Shown one piece after another: positions 13,283-19,436 of a DNA stretch of 19,436 bases. The DNA lies in the NCBI GenBank assembly GCA_900553345.1, contig USDE01000004.1, forward strand, positions 1-19,436, read 5' to 3'. Within the stretch, counting starts at the first letter, position 1. The number at the start of each line of letters is the position of its first letter. This DNA is from an uncultured Collinsella sp. (lineage in GTDB: Bacteria; Actinomycetota; Coriobacteriia; Coriobacteriales; Coriobacteriaceae). The translations under genes and the position numbers were made by a program. The notes below the pieces were generated by a model, which was given only the letters and a program-made list of their open reading frames with translations, had not been told where the DNA came from and searched no databases.

Positions 13283-14068
13283 ATGTTTATGATCGACGAG
13301 GAAGAATCCCTCGTTGCACTCAACGTGCTCTCTTTTGAACACGAGCTCACCGCCAATGACTTCAGTGTTTTGCAGGCGATGTTCTACATGGACGAAGACT
13401 CCAGCTCGGAGATTTCAGCGCGACTCAAGGTCAGCAATAGCGAGGAGAGCTTCTATGTAATCGACCCTCAAGCAGATATCCAGGAGCGCCGCGAAGAACT
13501 CGACAACGATGACCGCGATGCACTCACCGCTTTGGTGCAGGCGCTCGTGATCTCGCATCTCTCGGGCGCGCACGTGGATGTGTTCCAGGGCAACGAATCC
13601 ACAGGGTTCCTCTCGTTTGACAGCTATCTCTCGTGGCTCTGGTTTGATTTTTCGCGCAAGCTGAGCACCGTCAAGATCGGCTATTGTGAGCAGTGCGGAC
13701 GCGCCTACTCACTTGCCGGGCATCGTGGCGTCAAACGGCACTACTGCAGCGATCGATGCAAGACCGATGCCAAAAACGAGCGCACGCGCAAGGAGACGGC
13801 AAAGATACGCGAGTTGTTTGGAACGGGCGCCAGCGTACGCGACATCGCCAACGAGATAGAACGTCCCGCGGCCTACGTGCGCTCGCAGCTCAATAAATGG
13901 ACCAAGCTCAAGCACGATCTGGATGTAGACATTGAGTTAAACGGCTTTGACAGCTCCGAGCTACTCAAACGCTGCACCATTGAGAAGCTCGACCTCAACA
14001 ACCTCCTCAACGCCAAGCGCAAAAAGCAGATTCAGGACTATGCCAAACTCAAGCGCCTCGTTAAGTAG
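13283..14068 (+). CDS. Zinc-finger/HTH protein, putative DNA-binding regulator
   Basis: The 261-residue protein has an acidic N-terminal helical domain (1-130). A zinc finger follows with ligands Cys135, Cys138, Cys155 and Cys159 (YCEQCGRAY, then RHYCSDRCKTDAKN), resembling the CGNR or other treble-clef fingers. A helix-turn-helix-like segment (IRELFGTGASVRDIANEI, 175-192) and a basic C-terminus (NAKRKKQIQDYAKLKRL) complete it. This points to nucleic acid binding; the target is unknown. The ATG at 13283 (or 13289) is used because the upstream extension overlaps the coding part of the divergent membrane protein gene. The ribosome site is weak. Its 5' end faces that cluster almost without a gap, so it may regulate it. 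Confidence 0.7.
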   Translation: MFMIDEEESLVALNVLSFEHELTANDFSVLQAMFYMDEDSSSEISARLKVSNSEESFYVIDPQADIQERREELDNDDRDALTALVQALVISHLSGAHVDVFQGNESTGFLSFDSYLSWLWFDFSRKLSTVKIGYCEQCGRAYSLAGHRGVKRHYCSDRCKTDAKNERTRKETAKIRELFGTGASVRDIANEIERPAAYVRSQLNKWTKLKHDLDVDIELNGFDSSELLKRCTIEKLDLNNLLNAKRKKQIQDYAKLKRLVK

Positions 14069-14095
14069 AAACGCTGTCATTTCTTTGCCATCCGA

Positions 14096-14155
14096 TTGAC
14101 GGGTGGAAAGTTACTCATATACGTGTTAGTAATATATATGTTAGTAATACATATA
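14096..14155 (+). promoter_or_regulatory. Promoter with repeated AGTAA operator boxes for the AAA ATPase gene
   Basis: A -35 TTGACG (14096-14101) and a -10-like TATACG (14118-14123) are 16 bp apart. Around the expected start site the word TGTTAGTAATA occurs twice, 15 bp apart (14124-14134 and 14139-14149). An inverted TTACT lies at 14111-14115. ATATATG and CATATAT (about 14134-14140 and 14150-14156) form another inverted repeat. The AT-rich block stands out against its GC-rich surroundings and looks like an autoregulatory operator. Confidence 0.5.
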
Positions 14156-14170
14156 TGAACGAGGCGCATC

Positions 14171-15553
14171 ATGTTTGTTGGACGTCGGGAAGAGCTTGAA
14201 TCCCTGGAAACCGCCTATCAAAAAGGTTCCTTTCAGTTTGCCGTAGTCTATGGAAGGCGTCGCGTGGGTAAAACCAGCCTGCTTCGCGTCTTTACACAGG
14301 GCAAACCCCATGTGATCTTCTTTACCGGACAGCAAACCGTTGCAAGCGAAAACCTCGCGCTGCTCAGCCGCGAGATACTTGGCGATAGCGCCGCAGGAGC
14401 AGCGTTCCCCTCTATCCAGGTTGCACTCGAATCCGTCTTCGAACACGCCAAAACAGAGCGAATCGTTCTGATTATTGACGAGTATCCCTACCTCGCCGAG
14501 AGCGATCCGGGCGTCTCGTCGTGCCTGCAAACGCTTATCGATCGACATAAAGACACGAGCAAGCTGTTCCTCGTGCTCTGCGGATCGTCCATGAGCTTTA
14601 TGGAACACCAGGTACTAGGACACCAAAGCCCTCTTTATGGACGCCGCACCATGCAGCTGCGCATTGACCCCTTCACCATCTTTGACGTGGCTCTCATGCT
14701 TCCCGATGCACCCATCGAAAGGGTCATCGAGCTGTATTCCGTTGTTGGCGGGATGCCGCTCTATCTATCGCAGCTCGATGGCACGCGTTCCACTCAATGG
14801 AACCTTGAGCATGCGCTGTTGCGTCAAGATGCGTTTTTGTATGCCGAACCCCAGAACTATCTGCTGCAAGAGGTCCGCAGCCCAGCTATCTACAATGCCG
14901 TCATAACCGCCATTGCCAACGGCTGTGTACGCTCCAAAGAAATTGCCGATGTTACCCACCTCGCAACTCCACAGGTCGCGCGACTGCTCGACGCATTGAT
15001 CGAGCTGCGAATCGTTGAGCGCGTCACGCCTGTTGTAAAGGCAACAAAACGCAGGGTAGTCTATCGGATCTGCGATAACCTGTTTAGGTTTTGGTATCGG
15101 TTTGTTCCACAGTACGCAGGAACGATCGAAGAGGGACTCGGGGCCGCCGTTGCTGCACGTATCGTCAAACGTGACCTGCCTACCTTTGTGGGCCCTGCAT
15201 TTGAAGAAGTGTGCCGCCAGTGGTTGATGCGGCAGGTTGTTGAGAGCGAGCTGGATGTGCTGCCCAAGGCAATCGGCTCTTGGTGGGGCACGAACCCGAA
15301 CACGCGCCGGCAAGAAGAGATTGACGTTGTGCTTGAGGACGCCGATGGGGAGCTCATCGTTGGCGAGTGCAAATGGAGAAACGAGCCCGTAGATACCGAC
15401 GTTCTTGAAACACTCGAGCGGCGCAGCGCGCTGCTGGGCCGGCCGATCAAACAGTACTACTTGTTTAGCAAGAGTGGATTTACCAAAGCGTGTCAAAATA
15501 GAGCGGCTCAAACAAGCAACGCGAGGCTTGTTGGGCTCGAGCAACTACTATAA
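14171..15553 (+). CDS. AAA-family ATPase with DUF234 nuclease-like C-terminus
   Basis: The 460-residue protein begins MFVGRREELESLE, the usual start of the archaeal-type ATPase family that also occurs widely in bacteria. Walker A is GRRRVGKTS (28-36), Walker B IVLIIDEYPYL (98-108), and a sensor-like LVLCGSSMSFME lies at 134-145. A winged-helix part follows (about 240-300, SKEIADVTHLATPQVARLLDAL). The C-terminal DUF234 region contains FRFWYRFV (305-312), GPAFEEVCRQWL (341-352), and the PD-(D/E)xK-like set EIDVVL with Asp385 and GECKW with Glu399 and Lys401. The role of the family is not settled; DNA binding, transposition remnants or defence have been considered. GAGG stands 6 nt before the ATG. 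It is monocistronic, with its own promoter and terminator. Confidence 0.88.
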   Translation: MFVGRREELESLETAYQKGSFQFAVVYGRRRVGKTSLLRVFTQGKPHVIFFTGQQTVASENLALLSREILGDSAAGAAFPSIQVALESVFEHAKTERIVLIIDEYPYLAESDPGVSSCLQTLIDRHKDTSKLFLVLCGSSMSFMEHQVLGHQSPLYGRRTMQLRIDPFTIFDVALMLPDAPIERVIELYSVVGGMPLYLSQLDGTRSTQWNLEHALLRQDAFLYAEPQNYLLQEVRSPAIYNAVITAIANGCVRSKEIADVTHLATPQVARLLDALIELRIVERVTPVVKATKRRVVYRICDNLFRFWYRFVPQYAGTIEEGLGAAVAARIVKRDLPTFVGPAFEEVCRQWLMRQVVESELDVLPKAIGSWWGTNPNTRRQEEIDVVLEDADGELIVGECKWRNEPVDTDVLETLERRSALLGRPIKQYYLFSKSGFTKACQNRAAQTSNARLVGLEQLL

Positions 15554-15596
15554 GAAAGGGGCTTGGAAACAGTTTTCCAAGCCCCTTTCAGTTTTT
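15554..15596. terminator. Bidirectional intrinsic terminator
   Basis: GAAAGGGGCTTGGAAA (15554-15569) pairs perfectly over 16 bp with 15574-15589 around a 4-nt loop. On the plus strand a T-run (15592-15596) follows, ending the ATPase gene directly after its stop. The last T's overlap the stop codon of the convergent gene at 15595; on the minus strand the exit is T-rich (TTTCTTATAG), so it probably serves both. Confidence 0.85.
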
Positions 15597-17211
15597 ATTC
15601 GATTCCCACCTTTTTGAGCGTATCTTTGGTGACTTCCGCAACTTGATTGGGATCGACGTGGGATTCCCCTGAAATAGAACCGTAACCTGAGGTTGAGAAA
15701 TCAAGGAAGTAGTATGTCCGGTAATTGTGCCCATAGCCAAATTGCTGATATAGAGCATTATAGTCCGTCTCGGAAATTTCCTTGCCCTCCGACGCATAAT
15801 ATTCTACGTAGCCATTGCCCTCGCTCGGCTCAACTCCCCAGGACTCGTAGTTGCTTACAAGCGAAAAAACATCGCCTTTCTTGCCATATACCGAAGTATT
15901 GTCCCCGGCCAAAGCCTGCCTGCCAGCGAGCAATGCCGTAATCGCATTGCTCATCTCATATGTTCTTTGGCTTACGAGGATGCTGCCGCCATCCGCTTTA
16001 ACCAGCGGAAGAAACATCGTTCCTCCATTGCTGTTATCAAGCCAATTTTGACTGTAAAGTCTCTTGACACCACCATCAGCTGCCGACCAAACCTCTACGG
16101 TGTAGGACTTCTGAAGTCCCTCTATATCTCCATTCCAAGCACTCTTTAATTCGTCATCGCTCATACCGTTCACAACGGTCAAGAACTCAGGCTGGCCATC
16201 CTGATCAAAATCAACGAGGTCGACAAGGCAAAGCCCTCGCATCGCATAGACAGAATCAGTCACCTCAACAATTTGTGGCTCTCCATAACACGCTAGGTAT
16301 TCCTGGCACTTTTGCTTGTAAGCGGCATACGCAGCGGTATTGTCCGCCGCGGTGCCTCCATCCTTCTTGTCGCCTTTGTCTGTCTTTGTATCGGCCTCGT
16401 TGACCTTAGGCACCTCGAGGGAAACCTCTTTTACGGCATCAGCGGATTTAGAGTTATCAACGACTTCGACGGGGATAGCCCACTCGACTTTGGAATTAGA
16501 GTCCTTAACGGTAAGAGTATATTTTCCCGGTTTAACATCGGGAAACTGGCTTACCGTGAAGCCCTCGTCACCCTTAACCTCAGCGTTGGTGCTGTAGCCG
16601 TTGTCGCCGTTCAGGGTCACCGAGTACTTCTTGAGCTTCTCGCCCTTTGCGTCGGTCGGGGTGATCTTGGATTCTTGGACCACCACGATGGCTTTGTCCT
16701 GGCCGTAATGGGCAACGTCGCCGGACTTGCTAAAGAACAGCAGATAGCTAAAGATGGCAATGACTGCCACACCAACGACGATACCAACGATATAGAGCGC
16801 CTTGGGCTCCTTTTTCCGTGCGGATGCATTCACCGCAGAAACAGGGGCTGGCGCCGCGACGGGCTTGACGACCGGATTGCTCGGTTTTGGCCGGTCGGCG
16901 CGCACGGCAGGAATCGAAGGCGTTGCACCGGACGACACGTCGTCTTTGGGCTGGTCGTCTTCTTCGTCCGCTACGGGTTCGCTCTCCACGGGCGACTTTT
17001 CCTCCCCCGCCTCGGCACCGGCGGAAGACTCCTTCTCCGTTTCGCCACTAGCGAAAATCTCTTCCGCAGCTTCATTGATAACGGAAGGTTCTTCTGCCAC
17101 TTCGTCGCTGGCAGAGTTCAGTACCGCCTTTGCATCCTCGAGCGCGTAGCCGCACTCAGTGCAGTAGCGCAAATCGTCATCAAGCTCAAACCCACAGTTG
17201 GGACAGAACAT
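15595..17211 (-). CDS. Zinc-ribbon, single-TM surface protein with Ig-like and acidic repeat-type domains
   Basis: The 538-residue protein starts with a zinc ribbon (Cys3, 6, 17, 20: MFCPNCG, then YCTECG), like the zinc_ribbon_2 family. A long acidic Ala/Glu/Ser-rich linker (25-105) and a Pro/Val/Ala stretch (105-130) lead to one transmembrane segment (138-160). Outside the membrane come a beta-rich domain (about 170-250, ending around KPGKYTLTVKDS) and, after a Lys/Asp-rich linker, a larger domain (295-538). This last contains DLVDFDQDGQPEFL (331-344), an EF-hand-like calcium loop as in FG-GAP/VCBS repeats. Its function is unknown. AAGGAGG lies 6 nt before the ATG, inside the end of the preceding gene, whose stop is 1 bp away, so translation is coupled. 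Base composition is more AT-rich than the left part of the window. Confidence 0.82.
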   Translation of the reverse strand: MFCPNCGFELDDDLRYCTECGYALEDAKAVLNSASDEVAEEPSVINEAAEEIFASGETEKESSAGAEAGEEKSPVESEPVADEEDDQPKDDVSSGATPSIPAVRADRPKPSNPVVKPVAAPAPVSAVNASARKKEPKALYIVGIVVGVAVIAIFSYLLFFSKSGDVAHYGQDKAIVVVQESKITPTDAKGEKLKKYSVTLNGDNGYSTNAEVKGDEGFTVSQFPDVKPGKYTLTVKDSNSKVEWAIPVEVVDNSKSADAVKEVSLEVPKVNEADTKTDKGDKKDGGTAADNTAAYAAYKQKCQEYLACYGEPQIVEVTDSVYAMRGLCLVDLVDFDQDGQPEFLTVVNGMSDDELKSAWNGDIEGLQKSYTVEVWSAADGGVKRLYSQNWLDNSNGGTMFLPLVKADGGSILVSQRTYEMSNAITALLAGRQALAGDNTSVYGKKGDVFSLVSNYESWGVEPSEGNGYVEYYASEGKEISETDYNALYQQFGYGHNYRTYYFLDFSTSGYGSISGESHVDPNQVAEVTKDTLKKVGIE

Positions 17212-17212
17212 G

Positions 17213-18430
17213 TTAGTCCTCCTTATCGACTTTCACCGTTGTACCGTCCTTGACCTCATCAGGGGTTACTTCGGACCCCACTTGAGACTCATCATCCCAG
17301 GACGCAACCAAAATCTCGCAATTGCCGTCCGCAAAAGAACCGAGCTCATAGTCTTCGGTGCGATACACCAGTCCCTTGGATGTCACATACAAGCATGTTG
17401 AGCCCTTGATTGAATAGTCTGAAGAATCGCTCCGCATGAGCATAGAATTGTAATCAGACGGATGCTCTCTGCGCATTTCCGTAAGATACGGCCAAACTGC
17501 CGAACTCATAGAACTGGCAAGATCCTCGGTATCAATGCCAAACATGTCCTGAGGACTAACAGTATCACCCGTATGCAAATCAAAAATAACACCAGTCACA
17601 ACCGTGTCGCCATGCGGACCCCATCCCGTCGAATAGCGCTCGTCACGGATACAAAAATAGTTCTCATCCATGTACGTAACCGTCACGTTTCTCGATATGC
17701 AGGGAAATTCGCCGTCGGGGTACAGCTCAGCATTTGATTGCTCATTATCTGATGCTCGATTCGTTCGCTCCGCATCAATTTGAAGTGGCTCGAGAATCGC
17801 CTTGTTAATTTTGTCTTTGATGTCGTCTTTGGCGGAGCTCTTAAGTTGCGGATAGGACCATTCCATGTCAGTCCGCTCGCCCCGATTTAACATAGGGTCG
17901 ACCGGAGCAGACACCGTCAATGATTTTGCCTCCAACGTATAGACAACTTCTTCGGCCGCTCTCTCGTCCTTCTTGGGCCTTTCGGTCGTTTGCTCCTGCT
18001 GCACGGATTGCTGCTGGAGATTGGGCTCGATGACGTTCTTGTAGAGCATGAAAGCAGCGTAAGCGATGCCTGCCGCGGCGATAAATGCGGCGATCATGAT
18101 AGCGAACTGCGGCACTAGGCGGTTACCGACCTGACAGCGTTGCATAAAGAAGTTGTACATCTGGGAGTGACCGCTACTCGCAGTCTTCGAGACCGGTTCG
18201 GGGCTCGGTTCTGCTGTGGACTCGGCATTCGCGGATCCTATCGCAGAGTCCGTTTCGGTATCTGTGGGTTCCAATATGACTTCAGCGGACGATGATTCTC
18301 GCTCCGGCGGCCTGCCCTTGGGCCCCTCCTCGGCCGCAGTCTTGCCCGAGAGCCCGCCCAAGGGCAGGCCGCATTCGGTACAGAATCGCGCATCGTCGCT
18401 TATTTTGCTACCGCATTTGGGGCAAAACAT
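17213..18430 (-). CDS. Zinc-ribbon, single-TM protein with DUF3298/RsiV-like extracellular domain
   Basis: The 405-residue protein starts with MFCPKCGSKI, then RFCTECGLPL (Cys3, 6, 17, 20), the same zinc ribbon as the next gene. A Ser/Glu/Pro-rich linker follows, then one transmembrane helix (about 106-131) and a Gln/Glu-rich stalk. Residues about 240-380 contain RNVTVTYMDENYFCIRDE, STGWGPHGDTVVTGV and IFDLHTGDTVSPQDMFG, the pattern of the DUF3298 (RsiV/PdaC C-terminal) domain. In RsiV that domain binds lysozyme, but here no sigma factor is adjacent. I use the ATG at 18430, matching the paralogue; a GTG 51 bp upstream would add a basic leader. AGAAGG precedes it. It forms an operon with the gene ending at 15595. 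Confidence 0.82.
   Translation of the reverse strand: MFCPKCGSKISDDARFCTECGLPLGGLSGKTAAEEGPKGRPPERESSSAEVILEPTDTETDSAIGSANAESTAEPSPEPVSKTASSGHSQMYNFFMQRCQVGNRLVPQFAIMIAAFIAAAGIAYAAFMLYKNVIEPNLQQQSVQQEQTTERPKKDERAAEEVVYTLEAKSLTVSAPVDPMLNRGERTDMEWSYPQLKSSAKDDIKDKINKAILEPLQIDAERTNRASDNEQSNAELYPDGEFPCISRNVTVTYMDENYFCIRDERYSTGWGPHGDTVVTGVIFDLHTGDTVSPQDMFGIDTEDLASSMSSAVWPYLTEMRREHPSDYNSMLMRSDSSDYSIKGSTCLYVTSKGLVYRTEDYELGSFADGNCEILVASWDDESQVGSEVTPDEVKDGTTVKVDKED
18307..18372. repeat. Perfect 17-bp inverted repeat inside a coding region
   Basis: GCGGCCTGCCCTTGGGC (18307-18323) recurs exactly inverted at 18356-18372, with 32 bp between. It lies in codons about 20-41 of the DUF3298-type gene, right after its zinc ribbon, and would fold as a strong hairpin near the 5' end of the message. 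Confidence 0.8.
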
Positions 18431-18786
18431 GGGCCTTCTTCTCCGATTCCCTTTAGTTTCGCTGAGTCGTAAGTCACTCACGCGCTGTACGCTACGTAGT
18501 TTAACTATTTCTTAAGCAAGCCAATAGGCCGCTTGAACAGACGCATACCCGCTCAAGTGACCCTATACCGGCTAGTTATCCTAGCTCATGGCATGAGTGT
18601 TAGTGCAAGAATTTTCGCTGAACAGAGCCGCATCTCGAAGTCCGAACCGATGCTCAACTTGAAGCCATCTTTATTTATCGAGATGGAGATATCGCCGCTG
18701 ATATCCATATCATGCGCGCAGCCAACCGCCCTCATTTTTCGAGACCACCCGTCACGTTATCAGGAGCCCGAAATCAAAGAGATAGT
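18431..18786. other. Gene-poor intergenic stretch upstream of the zinc-ribbon operon
   Basis: This region holds the leader and presumably the promoter of the zinc-ribbon operon. AT-rich runs near 18498-18515 give weak -10-like sequences on the minus strand, but no clear -35. One small minus-strand frame is listed separately. An open plus-strand frame of 101 codons (18533-18838) has a composition and codon pattern that do not look coding. It may contain decayed sequence. Confidence 0.4.
18586..18735 (-). CDS. Possible small protein or gene remnant (49 residues)
   Basis: A 49-codon frame from the ATG at 18735 encodes MRAVGCAHDMDISGDISISI, then NKDGFKLSIGSDFEMRL and a hydrophobic end. The first 37 codons have codon use like real genes of the window and an alternating pattern suggestive of beta strands; the last dozen do not. 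GGTGG lies rather far upstream as a ribosome site. It could be the start of a longer gene broken by a frameshift. I recognise no family. Confidence 0.25.
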   Translation of the reverse strand: MRAVGCAHDMDISGDISISINKDGFKLSIGSDFEMRLCSAKILALTLMP

Positions 18787-18831
18787 AAAAGCCGATTGGG
18801 TCACACGTGATTCCATATGCCCCAATCGGCT
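18787..18831 (-). terminator. Terminator of the purN transcription unit
   Basis: AGCCGATTGGG (18790-18800) pairs perfectly over 11 bp with CCCAATCGGCT (18821-18831). On the minus strand the exit is TTTTACTAT. It lies about 50 bp after the purN stop. Confidence 0.65.
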
Positions 18832-18881
18832 ATTCTGATTGTTTACACCTCAACGAAACCTAGGCGACCCATTTACACGCG

Positions 18882-19436
18882 CTAGCGCGCCGCATCAATT
18901 GCGACCTTGCCGCTCTCCAGCACGTGAACGCGACCGTCGGCGAGCATCTGCACGACCTCGGGATACAGCACATGCTCAATCGCGTGGATGTGCTCCTCGA
19001 GCGTGTCGACATCCCAACCTTCCTCGACAGCCAGCGCGCGCTGGGCGATGATGGGGCCGTTGTCGTAGATCTCGTTGGCAAAATGCACGGTCACACCGGT
19101 CACCTTGACGCCGCGCGCAAAGGCATCGTCGATCGCATGCGCGCCGGTAAAGCTCGGCAGCAGTGCCGGATGTAAGTTGACCACGCGGTTGGGAAACGCC
19201 GCCAGCAGCGGCGTATGCACCATGCGCATGTAACCGGCCATGACCACATATTCGCAGCCGCGCTCGAGCAGCTCGTGCGCGATGATCTCGTCGGCGGCAA
19301 TGGGGTCGGCATAGACATCCTTGGACAGCGTAAGCGTCTGGATACCCGCACGCTCGGCACGCTGCAGACCCTTGGCCGAAGGACGGCTCGACACCACAAG
19401 CTCAATTGAGGCATTGAGCTTATCCGCGGCGATCAG
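18882..19436 (-). CDS. purN: Phosphoribosylglycinamide formyltransferase (5' truncated)
   Basis: The frame is open to the window edge, giving 184 residues of a protein usually about 190-210 long, so only a short N-terminal piece is missing. It contains VVMAGYMRMV, the catalytic segment NLHPALLPSF with the Asn and His of the N-x-H motif, the folate-site glycine run GAHAIDDAF, and VTGVTVHFANEIYDNGPII with the catalytic Asp. GEGWD-like EEGWDVDTLEEHIHAIEHVLYPEVV ends the domain. The enzyme transfers a formyl group from 10-formyl-tetrahydrofolate to GAR, the third step of purine synthesis, in the cytoplasm. A GTG at 19397 is only internal. Other pur genes may lie beyond the right edge. Confidence 0.95.
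   Translation of the reverse strand: MIAADKLNASIELVVSSRPSAKGLQRAERAGIQTLTLSKDVYADPIAADEIIAHELLERGCEYVVMAGYMRMVHTPLLAAFPNRVVNLHPALLPSFTGAHAIDDAFARGVKVTGVTVHFANEIYDNGPIIAQRALAVEEGWDVDTLEEHIHAIEHVLYPEVVQMLADGRVHVLESGKVAIDAAR

Noticed and set aside
16312..17253. Open plus-strand frame of 313 codons
   Set aside because: It is opposite the zinc-ribbon gene, which has a perfect ribosome site and recognisable domains.
18533..18838. Plus-strand 101-codon frame
   Set aside because: No ribosome site, codon use unlike neighbours, and it runs through the purN terminator stem.

Overview
The window looks like chromosomal DNA from a high-GC anaerobic actinobacterium of the Coriobacteriia, most like Collinsella. 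This is an inference from codon use, the gene families and the GGGGACAG-type intergenic hairpins; no rRNA or marker gene is present to fix it. There are no rRNA or tRNA genes, no transposase and no CRISPR array.

Left part (1-9741), mostly housekeeping. On the plus strand lie the 3' end of an NfnA/SudB-like flavoprotein and an overlapping NADPH-dependent glutamate synthase small-subunit (NfnB-like) gene, together a probable electron-transfer oxidoreductase. Everything else here is on the minus strand: a cytidylate-kinase-like protein; a four-gene polar amino acid ABC operon (ATPase, Tat-type lipoprotein binding protein resembling the PEB1 aspartate/glutamate binder, two permeases); a GatB/YqeY-domain protein; a membrane-anchored SurA/PrsA-type foldase; a lone PTS EIIA; and a RelB/DinJ-like antitoxin with a PIN-domain toxin. 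The gaps hold unusual repeats: six 15-bp sites in alternating orientation every 40 bp (2158-2373), and several hairpins sharing a GGGGACAG core but with different stems.

Right part (9742-18881), accessory in character. A minus-strand cluster at 10026-13278 encodes four proteins I cannot name: a one-helix membrane protein, a zinc-ribbon helical protein, a large coiled-coil protein with a membrane hairpin, and a tiny acidic protein. Facing it is a plus-strand zinc-finger/HTH protein, then an AAA ATPase of the DUF234 (archaeal-type ATPase) family with its own operator-like repeats. A bidirectional terminator separates these from a minus-strand pair of paralogous zinc-ribbon, single-TM surface proteins, one with a DUF3298/RsiV-like domain. 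The cluster at 10026-13278 is the best candidate for an undescribed system, although its function is unknown.

Right edge (18882-19436): the 3' part of purN on the minus strand, followed by a terminator. Gene starts were moved from the longest open frame whenever a clear ribosome binding site favoured an internal ATG.
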